Positions 23,725-32,398 of a stretch of 39,182 nt of DNA are shown here, in pieces. A program made the translations under genes and the position numbers. Every line of letters starts with the position of its first letter. The first letter of the stretch is position 1. Source of the DNA: Gammaproteobacteria bacterium (GTDB taxonomy: Bacteria; Pseudomonadota; Gammaproteobacteria; Thiohalobacterales; Thiohalobacteraceae); NCBI GenBank assembly GCA_016218375.1, contig JACREG010000028.1, positions 1-39,182 on the forward strand, read 5' to 3'. Under the pieces are notes generated by a model. The model had not been told where the DNA came from. It worked only from the letters and a program-made list of their open reading frames with translations, and searched no databases.

Positions 23725-24243
23725 GTGATTGATTCGGATGGCTATCGTCCAAACGTAGGCATCATCCTGAGCAATCAGGTTGGCGACCTGCTGTGGGCGC
23801 GTCGCATCGGTCAGAACGCTTGGCAGTTCCCGCAGGGCGGTATTCGCAGCGATGAGACGCCGGAAGAGGCGCTGTTTCGCGAGCTGGGCGAGGAGATCGG
23901 CCTGGCTCCCGGCGATGTGCATATCCTCGCGCATACCCGCGGCTGGTTACGCTACCGGCTACCGGACCGGTATATCCGCCGCAACACCCAGCCGGTGTGC
24001 ATCGGCCAGAAGCAGGTGTGGTATTTGCTGCGGCTGGTGGGCGACGAACGCGCCGTGTGCCTGAACAATTGCGAACAACCCGAATTCGATTGCTGGCGCT
24101 GGGTCAATTACTGGCACCCACTCGGAGAAGTGGTAGCTTTCAAGCGCAAGGTTTATCAGCGCGCGCTGCACGAATTCGCGCCCCTGGTATTGCCGGAGGG
24201 TGCGTCCCCGGCCCCGCGTGCCCGGTTTCCCCGTCTGCGTTAG
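23725..24243 (+). CDS. rppH: RNA pyrophosphohydrolase
   Basis: 172 aa. The Nudix box is [22 protein letters not shown]. The N-terminus [14 protein letters not shown] and the central [15 protein letters not shown] and [11 protein letters not shown] match RppH. It removes pyrophosphate from the 5' end of mRNA and starts RNase E-dependent decay. The start is the GTG at 23725, because it aligns with the [12 protein letters not shown] start of the E. coli protein; GTG at 23704 is the alternative. It is followed by ptsP, the common gammaproteobacterial order. Confidence 0.96.
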   Translation: MIDSDGYRPNVGIILSNQVGDLLWARRIGQNAWQFPQGGIRSDETPEEALFRELGEEIGLAPGDVHILAHTRGWLRYRLPDRYIRRNTQPVCIGQKQVWYLLRLVGDERAVCLNNCEQPEFDCWRWVNYWHPLGEVVAFKRKVYQRALHEFAPLVLPEGASPAPRARFPRLR

Positions 24244-24408
24244 TGCGCTGCGCAGTGTCGCCCGCGCGGGCATGACGAACATCCGAATTGCAACATTGGC
24301 TGCTGTTTTTTGTAGAAGCGGCCTGGGGTCGTTGCTACGGTTTCAACGGCCCATGTATCCGGGTTCCCTTTACTCATTCGCGTGTACATAACGGACCCGA
24401 CCTAGCCC

Positions 24409-26688
24409 ATGGCCAGCAATATGCTCGATGTTCTGCGGCGCATCATCCTTGAGGTGAACGCCGCGCCTGATCTGGATCAGGCCTTGAACATCATCGTACA
24501 GCGGGTCAAAAAGGCCATTCAAGTCGACGTCGCGTCGGTCTATCTCAGCGATTTCCAATTGCAGCAACATATCCTGATGGCCACCGACGGTTTCAATCCG
24601 CAGGCTGTCGGACGGGTGCGCCTCGCCTTCGGCGAAGGCCTGATTAGCATAGTGACCGAGCGTGCCGAGCCACTCAATCTTGAAGACGGCTCCGCGCATC
24701 CGCGCTATCGGCGCATCGTCGAGACCGGCGAAGAACGCTATCACGGTTTTCTCGGCGTGCCGATCATCCAGCACAAGAAGGTGCTGGGCGTGTTGGTCGT
24801 GCGCCAACGCGCGATGCGCAAGTTCGCTGAGAACGAAGAGACCTTCATGGTCACGCTGGCCGCGCAGCTCGCCGGCGCCATCATCCATGCCGAGGCCAGC
24901 GGCGGATTCGCGCGGTTGTTCAAAGACGTGGGCGGCGCGCCCTTCACGCTCAAAGGCCTGCCGGGTGCTCCGGGTGTCGCCATCGGTCGGGCCTTGGTGG
25001 TATATCCGCCCGCCAATCTCGAAGCCATTCCGGATCGCAAGGTTGCCGACCCCGACGCCGAAGAGGCCAGCTTCCGTGCCGCCATCGCCGATGTGCAACG
25101 CGAGGTGCGCGCCATGTCGCGGCAGATGGCCGATACGCTGCCGCCGGAAGAACTGGTGTTGTTCGATGCGCTTGCACTGATGGTCGGCAGCGACGACTTG
25201 GTTGAAGGTGTGGTCGGCCGCATTCATGTCGGCAACTGGGCGCCGGGCGCCCTACGCGACACTATCCACGAATTGCTGCGCGCCTTCGAGGAGATGGAAG
25301 ATCCCTATCTGCGCGAGCGTGCCACCGATATCCGCGATCTGGGGCGGCGCATCCTCACGCGCTTGCAGGCCGAGGCGCCGGTGCAGATGCTGGGCGGTGA
25401 CGGCCGTGTGATTCTGGTCGGCGAGGACGTAGCGGCGGCGCATTTGTCGGAAGTCCCGACGGCACAGTTGGCCGGTGTCGTGTCGGCGCGCGGTTCGAGT
25501 TCCTCGCATGTGGCGATTCTCGCGCGCGCACTCGGCATCCCGGCGGTGATGGGCGTGGCCGACCTGCCGGTCAGCCGTTTGGAATCGCAGCAATTGGTGA
25601 TCGACGGGTATCGCGGCCAGGTTTTCGTCCGGCCGACACCGGCGGCGTTGACCGAATTCCAGCGTCTGGAGCGTGAAGAAGAACAACTGCGCGCCGGTTT
25701 GCAGGAACTGGCGAGCCTGCCGGCCATAACGCCCGATGGCGTGCGTGTGCCGCTGTATGCGAATACTGGATTGTTGGCGGATATCTCGCCGTCGATGCGC
25801 AGCGGTGCCGAAGGCGTGGGCCTGTACCGCACCGAAGTGCCGTTCCTGGTGCGCGACCGTTTTCCCGGCGAAGACGAACAGATGCACATTTACCGCCAAG
25901 TGCTGGAGGGTTTCGCGCCAAGGCCGGTGATTCTGCGCACGCTCGACATCGGCGGCGATAAGGAACTGCCGTATTTTCCAGTGCGAGAAGACAATCCGTT
26001 TCTCGGCTGGCGCGGCATTCGCATCACGCTGGACCATCCAGAAATTTTTCTCACGCAGTTGCGTGCGATTCTGCGCGCCAGTATCGGCTTGTATAACCTG
26101 CGATTGATGTTGCCTATGATCAGCGATGTCAACGAGGTTGATGAATCGCTGGCGTTGATTCGGCGCGCGCATAGCGAGCTGATAGAGGACGGTATGCCCG
26201 TGACCATGCCGCCGGTGGGCGTAATGATCGAGGTGCCGTCCGCGGTGTACCAGATCGATGCCCTGGCGCAGCGCGTCGCATTTTTCTCCGTCGGCACCAA
26301 CGATCTCACGCAGTATTTGCTCGCGGTGGACCGCAACAATACCCGTGTTGCCGAACTCTATCAGACATTGCACCCCGCCGTGGTGCGTGCCTTGGCGCAA
26401 ATCGTCGACGGCGCGCACCGCCACGGCAAACCGGTCGGTGTATGCGGCGAACTGGCTGGCGATCCCGCGGCGGCCATCGTGCTGCTGGGCCTGGGTGTCG
26501 ACAGTCTGAGCATGAGTGTCGGCAGCCTGCTGCGTGTGAAATCGGTGGTGCGTACCTTCACGAAGGCGCACGCGCACGAACTCGCGCAACAAGTACTACA
26601 GATGGAAAAAGAAGGCGCGATCCGCGCGCTGCTCAACAACGCGATGGAAGAAGTCGGACTGGGTGGGTTGGTGCGGGCGGGGCGCTGA
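24409..26688 (+). CDS. ptsP: Phosphoenolpyruvate-protein phosphotransferase of the nitrogen PTS
   Basis: 759 aa (E. coli PtsP is about 748). An N-terminal GAF domain (about 1-160) carries HGFLGVPIIQHKKVLGVLVV. The Enzyme I part follows (about 175-740): phosphorylated His367 in GSSSSHVAILAR, then RTLDIGGDKELPY, the metal-binding FFSVGTNDLTQYLLAVDRNN, and Cys679 in VCGELAGDP. It starts the PTS-Ntr phosphorelay to NPr and EIIA-Ntr, which are not in this window. The ATG at 24409 is used; an ATG four codons later (24421) is also possible. It lies 165 bp after rppH. Confidence 0.96.
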   Translation: MASNMLDVLRRIILEVNAAPDLDQALNIIVQRVKKAIQVDVASVYLSDFQLQQHILMATDGFNPQAVGRVRLAFGEGLISIVTERAEPLNLEDGSAHPRYRRIVETGEERYHGFLGVPIIQHKKVLGVLVVRQRAMRKFAENEETFMVTLAAQLAGAIIHAEASGGFARLFKDVGGAPFTLKGLPGAPGVAIGRALVVYPPANLEAIPDRKVADPDAEEASFRAAIADVQREVRAMSRQMADTLPPEELVLFDALALMVGSDDLVEGVVGRIHVGNWAPGALRDTIHELLRAFEEMEDPYLRERATDIRDLGRRILTRLQAEAPVQMLGGDGRVILVGEDVAAAHLSEVPTAQLAGVVSARGSSSSHVAILARALGIPAVMGVADLPVSRLESQQLVIDGYRGQVFVRPTPAALTEFQRLEREEEQLRAGLQELASLPAITPDGVRVPLYANTGLLADISPSMRSGAEGVGLYRTEVPFLVRDRFPGEDEQMHIYRQVLEGFAPRPVILRTLDIGGDKELPYFPVREDNPFLGWRGIRITLDHPEIFLTQLRAILRASIGLYNLRLMLPMISDVNEVDESLALIRRAHSELIEDGMPVTMPPVGVMIEVPSAVYQIDALAQRVAFFSVGTNDLTQYLLAVDRNNTRVAELYQTLHPAVVRALAQIVDGAHRHGKPVGVCGELAGDPAAAIVLLGLGVDSLSMSVGSLLRVKSVVRTFTKAHAHELAQQVLQMEKEGAIRALLNNAMEEVGLGGLVRAGR

Positions 26689-26973
26689 CCAGACGGGGTC
26701 GGCGCCAGTTTCCGGTATACCTGGGCAACCACTAATCCCAGGCGCTCGGTGCAGATCAAGCGGGGATTGCAAAGATATCCAGACGCAGGTCGCCGCGTCC
26801 CAGAGCAGCAGAATCTGCCGACTGTCCATTCCCGCAGGATGGTGCTTAGTTTGATTCGTGTCAGCTAGGCATAAAATCAATGTCTTATCAGTGTATTATC
26901 CCCATGACCACTCCAGGGCCGGCGTATAAATTGAGCATGATTCTCGATTGAGAGCGTGGCGGTTATCATGTAA
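26689..26973. other. Intergenic stretch without a recognised gene
   Basis: Between ptsP and the bfd promoter. I see no coding pattern, tRNA or clear terminator. A weak TTGATT (26851) / TAAAAT (26872) pair with a short 15-bp spacer is the only promoter-like element. Confidence 0.6.
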
Positions 26974-27002
26974 TTGACAATCACTCTCATTTAGATTTAA
27001 AT
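26974..27002 (+). promoter_or_regulatory. bfd promoter with Fur-like site
   Basis: TTGACA (26974-26979), a 17-bp spacer and TTAAAT (26997-27002) form a good sigma70 promoter. GACAATCACTCTCATT (26976-26991) resembles Fur-box variants of the form GATAATCATTCTCATT. Iron-dependent control of bfd is common in gammaproteobacteria. Confidence 0.65.
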
Positions 27003-27023
27003 ACTGGTCAGGAGGAAGTGACC

Positions 27024-27239
27024 ATGTATGTCTGTCTATGTAAAGGTGTGACTTGCAGCGCGATCCGTTCGGCGGTCAACGAGCAGGGCGTTGCCAGCTT
27101 GCGCGAATTGAGCCGGAATCTCGGGGTTGCCACCCAATGCGGCAAATGTGCCCACTCCGCGCGCCAGGTTCTCCATGAGGCGCTGGGCGCCTGTTCAGCG
27201 GGCGGCTGCTGCGGTGCGTCCGCCGACGCGGCGGCCTGA
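27024..27239 (+). CDS. bfd: Bacterioferritin-associated ferredoxin
   Basis: 71 aa. The four [2Fe-2S] ligands are visible as CLC near the N-terminus (MYVCLCKGVT) and CGKC in TQCGKCAHSAR. The extra C-terminal Cys/Gly/Ala tail (SAGGCCGAS) is not part of the cluster. It donates electrons to bacterioferritin to release stored iron. GGAGG lies 8 bases before the ATG at 27024; a GTG six bases earlier is too close to the ribosome site. The bfr gene follows 100 bp downstream. Confidence 0.95.
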   Translation: MYVCLCKGVTCSAIRSAVNEQGVASLRELSRNLGVATQCGKCAHSARQVLHEALGACSAGGCCGASADAAA

Positions 27240-27339
27240 CTAAGACTACACTTTCCAGATCCGCATACCTGCGGCGCGGATTACACCCGCGCTACTCCCG
27301 TATTACCCCACGTCCTATACCGGCTCAACAGGGGGAGTT

Positions 27340-27804
27340 ATGAAGGGCGACGCCAAGGTCATCGAGTTTCTCAACAAAGCCCTGCGCAATGAGCTGACTG
27401 CCATCAACCAGTATTTTCTGCACGCGCGGATGTACGAGAACTGGGGTCTGAAGGAACTCAACGAGCACGAATACCATGAGTCCCTCGACGAGATGAAGCA
27501 TGCCGATGCACTCATCAAACGCATCCTGTTCCTGGAAGGTCTACCGAATCTTCAGGATATGGGAAAACTCAAGATCGGCGAGAATACGCCCGAGATGCTG
27601 CGTTGCGATTTGGAACTGGAACGCGAAGCTGTGCCGCTGCTGCGTGAGGCCATCGCACATTGCGAGTCGGCGCGCGATTACGTGTCGCGGGAATTATTCG
27701 AGGATATTCTCGAAAGCGAAGAAGAGCACATCGACTGGTTGGAAACTCAATTGGAGCTGGTCGACAAACTCGGCTTGCAGAATTATCTGCAATCCAAGCT
27801 ATGA
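27340..27804 (+). CDS. bfr: Bacterioferritin
   Basis: 154 aa, the usual length. The ferroxidase centre ligands are seen in [15 protein letters not shown] (Glu18), [12 protein letters not shown] (Glu51, His54), Glu94 and EEEHIDWLE (Glu127, His130). The haem-binding Met52 is present in EMKHAD, so this is a haem-containing subunit. It oxidises and stores iron in a 24-mer shell. GGGGGAG precedes the ATG at 27340. Only one bfr is visible here, and bfd is its electron donor. Confidence 0.96.
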   Translation: MKGDAKVIEFLNKALRNELTAINQYFLHARMYENWGLKELNEHEYHESLDEMKHADALIKRILFLEGLPNLQDMGKLKIGENTPEMLRCDLELEREAVPLLREAIAHCESARDYVSRELFEDILESEEEHIDWLETQLELVDKLGLQNYLQSKL

Positions 27805-27821
27805 TTCAGCCAAGTTATGAT

Positions 27822-28577
27822 TCAACGTTGACGTCTCCACCAGATGAACATGCCACTGCCGGCGAGGAATAGCATCAATCCGGCGGCGGCATCCATCAAC
27901 CAGGGTCCAGATGCGCCGAACAGGCGGCCACTGTGCAAATCCAGAATGACGCGTTCCCAGGGCAGAATGCGACCTAAATAATCCACTTGCAATTGAGTGA
28001 TGCCTGCGCCGGTGAATGGCTGTGGCGTTCCCCAGTCGATGGAGTCGGTGCTTCCACTCCAGGGTTGCCAGCTTAATAATTGGGCATCCGTGCTGTAGCG
28101 CCCCGTGCCGGTCGTAATGACCAGATGCCCTTGCGTATCCCTGCCCAGATTTTGAATATCGGCGGGTACGCCATCGCCCGACGATAAACGCTCCACATAC
28201 TCGCCTTGTGCGGTCAATAACAGCAGATCTTGGTCAATAGCCACAACGACCCATTCATTCAGCGCAACTGCGCCATGCAGTGTTTGAAATTCCCCCTCCA
28301 ATGGCTTTGCCTTGAAATACAGTTTTGCGCCGAGCAAGGTCGTCCGGCCATGTGCAGTCGTTACGGATACGGCCGAGGCAGGTGCTTTGATACCGTACCA
28401 ATCCAGTAACCAGCGGTTCTGTACGTAGTGGTTGTCGAGTTCGAATTGTTCGGTGTGATTGAGCGTGACCCCGCTTAGCGCGAGCAAGATGACGAACAGC
28501 GCTGCGGTCAAGCCGACATAGCGGTGCCACACGTACAGCGACTTGATCTTTAAGCGGTGTCGTCTACGGTGTGACAT
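27822..28577 (-). CDS. PepSY-domain membrane protein (PepSY_TM-like)
   Basis: 251 aa. Basic N-terminus, then TM1 (about 20-38) flanked by His18 and His41 (VWHRYVGLTAALFVILLALSGVTLNHTEQ), a ~185-residue periplasmic region, and a C-terminal TM (about 227-246, ending WWRRQR). PepSY_TM proteins are found in siderophore-iron reductases and in flavin/haem electron-transfer chains; the paired His around TM1 are candidate haem ligands. The ATG at 28577 overlaps the upstream FMN-binding gene by 14 bp, so the two are coupled. It is convergent with bfr at 17 bp. Confidence 0.8.
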   Translation of the reverse strand: MSHRRRHRLKIKSLYVWHRYVGLTAALFVILLALSGVTLNHTEQFELDNHYVQNRWLLDWYGIKAPASAVSVTTAHGRTTLLGAKLYFKAKPLEGEFQTLHGAVALNEWVVVAIDQDLLLLTAQGEYVERLSSGDGVPADIQNLGRDTQGHLVITTGTGRYSTDAQLLSWQPWSGSTDSIDWGTPQPFTGAGITQLQVDYLGRILPWERVILDLHSGRLFGASGPWLMDAAAGLMLFLAGSGMFIWWRRQR

Positions 28578-29091
28578 GTGTGGTCGCGGGAATCTGCCGA
28601 TGGAAGTAGAGGGCCAGCCGTGCCAGGTTGGTAAGTGCGCGTACCGATAGGGTGGCGCCGGAGATGCCATCGATCGGGCCATCCAGTTTTTGGTCTTCGG
28701 TCAGGCCGCGTTGTTTGAATTGGTCCGTGAAGAAGCTGTGGCGCACTTCCCAACCGCGGCTTTCACGGAACGCCAACACGCGGATACGCTCGATCCGGTT
28801 GGCATCGATCACGATGCCGGTGGTAATGGGTTTCTCCTTGCCGATCTCGTCCAGTATCCAGGCGCTACGCTGTCCTTGTTGCCAATAACGTACGCGCAAC
28901 TGGCTGGGTTCGTGGCCGAGGATCGCCTTGGTCTGCTCGCGCACTGCGCCCGTCAACCAGAGCACGGCAGGTTTGGGCACGGTGCCGGCGAAGGTCTCGC
29001 GCAGAAAATCCTCGGGCGACTGATAGGTATCGGCGCATGCGGACGACACGAGGGCGAGCCAAAGTACGCAGTTGCTGAACAAACGCTTCAT
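28564..29091 (-). CDS. Periplasmic FMN-binding-domain protein
   Basis: 175 aa with an N-terminal signal peptide (MKRLFSNCVLWLALVSSACA, cleavage near residue 20; a lipoprotein start at Cys19 is less likely). The C-terminal FMN_bind domain has the flavinylation motif DGISGATLS, with Thr147 as the predicted residue that ApbE links to FMN. Such proteins carry electrons across or within the periplasm. No apbE is in the window. It starts 80 bp after the porin gene, beyond a strong terminator-like hairpin, and overlaps the PepSY gene. Confidence 0.85.
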   Translation of the reverse strand: MKRLFSNCVLWLALVSSACADTYQSPEDFLRETFAGTVPKPAVLWLTGAVREQTKAILGHEPSQLRVRYWQQGQRSAWILDEIGKEKPITTGIVIDANRIERIRVLAFRESRGWEVRHSFFTDQFKQRGLTEDQKLDGPIDGISGATLSVRALTNLARLALYFHRQIPATTHVTP

Positions 29092-29125
29092 ATAAGCTTC
29101 TTGTCTGTCTATGCCAAATAAACAA

Positions 29126-29149
29126 CGGGGTACGGATAACCGTACCCCG
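29126..29149 (-). terminator. Intrinsic terminator or attenuator between porin and FMN-binding genes
   Basis: On the minus strand CGGGGTACGG-TTAT-CCGTACCCCG forms a perfect 10-bp stem with a 4-base loop, followed by TTGTTTATTT. It probably ends most porin transcripts, leaving lower read-through into the FMN-binding and PepSY genes. Confidence 0.8.
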
Positions 29150-29171
29150 CAGATGCCGCGCCGCAATTTAA

Positions 29172-30398
29172 TCAGAATTGATAGCCGACGCCCAGGTTGA
29201 AGCCATCCTGATTCGCGCCACTGTCGTTATCCTGCTGCTGATAATCGGCTTTGACCACCACGTCCGGGTGCGGCCAGAAATTCATGCCGACATCCCATTG
29301 TTTCTTTTCGCTGCCGGTACTGTCGCCAGCGGCGTTGTCCCACAAATTATACCGTGTGAACACGCCCCATTGGTCATTGAGTTTGTACGAAGGTTCGACA
29401 TACCAGCCGGACTGTTCGTCCGCACCAATGGCGGCCGGGCCGCTGCCATCCAGATCCCATTGTGCATATAAGGCCTTCAGTGTGAACGGGCCACGGCTGA
29501 AGATACCGTGTGTCTCAAACAGGTTGGCACTGCCAGCGCTGCTGTCCGCGCCTTGAGTAAGATCGGTCTGACGATTCAGACTCGCGGCCAACTCTACGCC
29601 CGGCATGCCGGTCCATTTCAGGCGTGCGGTATAGGCGAGATTGGACGCGTCGGCCTCACTGGTACTCTGGCGGCCTTCGCGCACAAGATAATCGTTGGCA
29701 GCGGAGGTATTAAGTCCTTCATGCGCGGCGAGGTCATAGCTGAAACCCCGACCCAGTTCGCCGAACAGACTGGCACCGCCAGCGGACCAAGTGACAGGGA
29801 CGATGTTCTTTTCGACCGGATTACGCTCGACGCCATAGAAAGTCGGTGGCTCATGTGTTTCGTTCATGATGCCGACCGGCAGCAGGAACATACCGGCGCG
29901 TGCGTGCTGGGTATCGGTCAGATCGAAATCGATATACGCCTGCTCCAGCTCGACGACACCATTGGCCTCGGTGTTGGCATGTTCGTATTCGATTTCGGAG
30001 AAGAAGCGTGTGCGCTCGTTGAATTCATGACCGAAGAACAGCACTACGCGGTGCAGGTCGATCTCATCCTTGTCGCTGGCACCGCCTTCACCCTCCAAAT
30101 TGTTGTAATGCAGTTCGCCATAGCCACCGATCTTGGTGCGTTCCGCCCAGCTTGCCGCAGCGCCGGAGGTGGAGGCGGCATTGCTGGAGACCTGCTCGAC
30201 TGCCGCGCCGGTGGCCTCGACCTTCTGGTCGGTTTGAGTGAGTTTGGCCTTCAGCTCGGCGATCTGGTTCTGCTGTTCTTGGATGATGCGCCACATCTCA
30301 TCGGCGCTGGGGGGGTGTTCGGCGGCCGCAGTCCCGCACAGCAGACCGATGGCGATGGCAAGGCCCAGTTTTCGGCTGGGGGAGATGGGGGAACTCAT
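29172..30398 (-). CDS. Outer-membrane porin (OprO/OprP-like) with N-terminal coiled coil
   Basis: 408 aa. There is a signal peptide (about 1-26, ...LCGTAAAEH), then a short coiled coil (MWRIIQEQQNQIAELKAKL), then a beta-barrel with many alternating aromatic strands: IGGYGELHYNNLEG, FFSEIEYEHAN, YIDFDLTD, and the terminal FNLGVGYQF ending in Phe. This matches trimeric selective porins of the phosphate-selective class, though the substrate is unknown. AGGAG precedes the ATG at 30398. A Fur-like box covers its promoter, which argues for a role in iron or trace-metal supply rather than phosphate. Confidence 0.8.
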   Translation of the reverse strand: MSSPISPSRKLGLAIAIGLLCGTAAAEHPPSADEMWRIIQEQQNQIAELKAKLTQTDQKVEATGAAVEQVSSNAASTSGAAASWAERTKIGGYGELHYNNLEGEGGASDKDEIDLHRVVLFFGHEFNERTRFFSEIEYEHANTEANGVVELEQAYIDFDLTDTQHARAGMFLLPVGIMNETHEPPTFYGVERNPVEKNIVPVTWSAGGASLFGELGRGFSYDLAAHEGLNTSAANDYLVREGRQSTSEADASNLAYTARLKWTGMPGVELAASLNRQTDLTQGADSSAGSANLFETHGIFSRGPFTLKALYAQWDLDGSGPAAIGADEQSGWYVEPSYKLNDQWGVFTRYNLWDNAAGDSTGSEKKQWDVGMNFWPHPDVVVKADYQQQDNDSGANQDGFNLGVGYQF

Positions 30399-30503
30399 AC
30401 GTTAGGCTCCTGGTTTCGATCGGGTTATTTGGACGAGCGGGGTTGCGCGCTCGGGGTTCGATATCGCACCGGACGGCCGTTCCTGCGCGTGTCGAGTGGC
30501 CAC

Positions 30504-30544
30504 AGTATACTAACCGCAATAATAAATGCAAACGATTCGCATTT
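30504..30544 (-). promoter_or_regulatory. Fur-like box and promoter of the porin operon
   Basis: On the minus strand TTGCAT (30531-30526), 16 bp, and TATACT (30509-30504) form a promoter. The -35 is covered by a Fur-like palindrome, AATGCGAATCGTTTGCATT (30543-30525), flanked by the symmetric AAATGC/GCATTT ends. Expression is expected when iron is scarce. Confidence 0.75.
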
Positions 30545-30632
30545 GTTATTTGAGGCGGGGGATTATGGGGATGGCCAGTGCTGTCTTTAGAAGAGGGACG
30601 GCCGAATAGGGCGGTTAGTCAAAAACAGACGG

Positions 30633-31055
30633 TCAGAATGGCTTAAGGACGGCGAGCAAAACCACGGCGACCAGGATCAGGGCGGGGAATTCGTTGAACC
30701 AGCGGTAAAACACATGGCTGCGGGTGTTACGGTCGGCGCGGAAATCGCGGACCAGTTTCAGGCAATAGAAGTGGTAGACGATCAGGCTGGCGACCAGGAC
30801 GAATTTGAGCGGCAGCCAAGCAGTGTTGAATAGCGTCTGCCATTGATAGACGAATAACAGCCATAACCCGAAGAAGGCCGCGGCGACTGCGCCGAGGGTC
30901 ATGATGGCGAACAGTTTGCGCTCCATGATTTTGAAGCGCGCGTTGCCCGCCTCGTCGGTGCAATCGGCGTGGTAAACGAATAGGCGTGGTAGATAGAACA
31001 GTCCGGCGAACCACGTCACGACGAAGATGATATGCCAGGCTTTGATCCAGAGCAT
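30633..31055 (-). CDS. hemJ: Protoporphyrinogen IX oxidase HemJ
   Basis: 140 aa, the normal HemJ length, with about four transmembrane helices. The N-terminus LWIKAWHIIFVVTWFAGLFY with His8, then LPRLFVYH, match the family. It oxidises protoporphyrinogen IX to protoporphyrin IX in haem synthesis where HemG or HemY is missing. GGAAAC precedes the ATG at 31055. It starts 14 bp after the TlpA-like gene in the DUF4126-TlpA-HemJ operon. Confidence 0.92.
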   Translation of the reverse strand: MLWIKAWHIIFVVTWFAGLFYLPRLFVYHADCTDEAGNARFKIMERKLFAIMTLGAVAAAFFGLWLLFVYQWQTLFNTAWLPLKFVLVASLIVYHFYCLKLVRDFRADRNTRSHVFYRWFNEFPALILVAVVLLAVLKPF

Positions 31056-31069
31056 GTCGAGTTTCCGTT

Positions 31070-31573
31070 TTAAGAGCCGAGCAATGTGTGCAGTTGCGCG
31101 CGCACTTCGGCCATATCCATCTCGCCGATCTTCTGCCGCACGATCCGACCATCCGGCGCAATCAGGAACGAGGTGGGTGTTAGATTGACGTCACCAAAGG
31201 CACGCGCGGCGCTGCCATCGATATCCAATGCGATGGGGTAGGGCATCTTACGCGCATCGCGCATCGCTATGACATGGTTGGGTGGATCGTAGCTCATGGC
31301 GATGGCCAGCATGTGCAGACCTTGTGGCGCAAACTCCCTATGCAGGTCGATCAGATGTGGAATTTCCTTGACGCAGCCGGGACACGAAGTTGCCCAGAAG
31401 GTGACCAACACGGGTTTTCCGCGTAGCGCGGCGAGGTCTATTTCCGCGCCGTCGATGGTGCGCACGGTCAACGCGGGCGCCTGTTTCAGACCTTGCGGGG
31501 ATAGCCACACATAGCCCAATGCACCGATCAGGATGAGGGCGAACAGGCCGAAGAAAATGTCTTTTGTTTTCAT
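31070..31573 (-). CDS. TlpA-type membrane-anchored thioredoxin
   Basis: 167 aa. There is one N-terminal membrane anchor (about 7-25), then a periplasmic thioredoxin domain: PVLVTFWATSCPGCVKEIPH with redox Cys64/Cys67, and DVNLTPTSFLIAPDG with the cis-Pro. Such proteins reduce periplasmic disulfides, for example in cytochrome c maturation or copper delivery. Its ATG overlaps the DUF4126 stop (ATGA), so expression is coupled. The CPGC active site differs from the CPHC of DsbA and suggests a reductant role. Confidence 0.9.
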   Translation of the reverse strand: MKTKDIFFGLFALILIGALGYVWLSPQGLKQAPALTVRTIDGAEIDLAALRGKPVLVTFWATSCPGCVKEIPHLIDLHREFAPQGLHMLAIAMSYDPPNHVIAMRDARKMPYPIALDIDGSAARAFGDVNLTPTSFLIAPDGRIVRQKIGEMDMAEVRAQLHTLLGS

Positions 31574-32241
31574 GTGCCGTCTTTGTCGTGTTTCAGTTCT
31601 GGATGGTTGAGGTTGATCGTGGGTGTAGCGGCCGCCGGCTCTACAGGTCGTTTGCCGAATAAGCGGGCGATGAAACCAAATACACGTTGCAGTCCGCGCC
31701 AGAGTTTGGGCCACAGCCAGATCATCAGCGCGATGAATCCGGCCAACAGCGCTAGGAACAGTACGGGATAATGCAATGCGGCCCACAGCCCGGTAAACAC
31801 GGCGATATCCTCGGCGATGGAGGCCGTCCAGTTGGTGAAAGGTTCAGGTGACGTGTTGATTAAGACGCGCGTACCGGATTTGGTGAAATGGCTGCCGGCT
31901 GCCATCGCGCCGCCGATCAAGCCTGCGGCCAATTGCGCGGCCGGGCTGATATCGCCGATGGCGCCCGCGGCGAGCATCGCACCCGCTGGAATGCGGATAA
32001 AGGTGTGCAGTGTATCCCAGCCGGTATCTACGCCCGGGGTTTTGTCGGCGAAAAATTCTACGCAATACATGAAGCCAGACGCGGCCAACACGAGCGGGTC
32101 GCTGAGCACCTGAAGATCGGGCGGAAGTTGGATGTTGCCGGTCATGCCCAGGTAGCCGAGCATGAACACGGCGGCATAGAGATTGATGCCGCTCGCCCAG
32201 GCGACGCCCATGGTCAGTGCGATGGTATGAATCGGGTCCAT
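31570..32241 (-). CDS. DUF4126-family membrane protein
   Basis: 223 aa with about 5-6 hydrophobic helices. The family start GVAWASGINLYAAVFMLGYLG is clear, followed by CVEFFADKTPGVDTGWDTLHTFIRIPAGA and a His/Lys-rich C-terminal tail. The function is unknown. GAGGAA precedes the ATG at 32241. It is the first gene of an operon with a TlpA-like thioredoxin and HemJ. Confidence 0.85.
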   Translation of the reverse strand: MDPIHTIALTMGVAWASGINLYAAVFMLGYLGMTGNIQLPPDLQVLSDPLVLAASGFMYCVEFFADKTPGVDTGWDTLHTFIRIPAGAMLAAGAIGDISPAAQLAAGLIGGAMAAGSHFTKSGTRVLINTSPEPFTNWTASIAEDIAVFTGLWAALHYPVLFLALLAGFIALMIWLWPKLWRGLQRVFGFIARLFGKRPVEPAAATPTINLNHPELKHDKDGT

Positions 32242-32398
32242 GTGTTATTCCTCGCGGCCTGGCCGGTGGGGTGGGCCTAGCGTGGGCCTAATGTGAACTG
32301 GGTGCGCCATGGTAGCCGGCCTGTTGTGACCGTATCAAATGCCACAGGTTCCTTTACTATATGCGAATCGAAACGGCACTGTGTTCAGGAAAGGCAAT

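Noticed and set aside
25252-26592. A 446-codon open frame on the minus strand opposite ptsP
   Set aside because: Antisense to conserved Enzyme I sequence; His/Arg/Gln-rich product without a recognisable fold.
27795-27830. Short direct repeat TATGATTCA at the end of bfr
   Set aside because: Only 9 bp, two copies, at a convergent gene end; likely chance.
29508-30590. A 360-codon plus-strand frame opposite the porin gene
   Set aside because: Shadow of the porin; it would also run through the porin promoter and Fur box.
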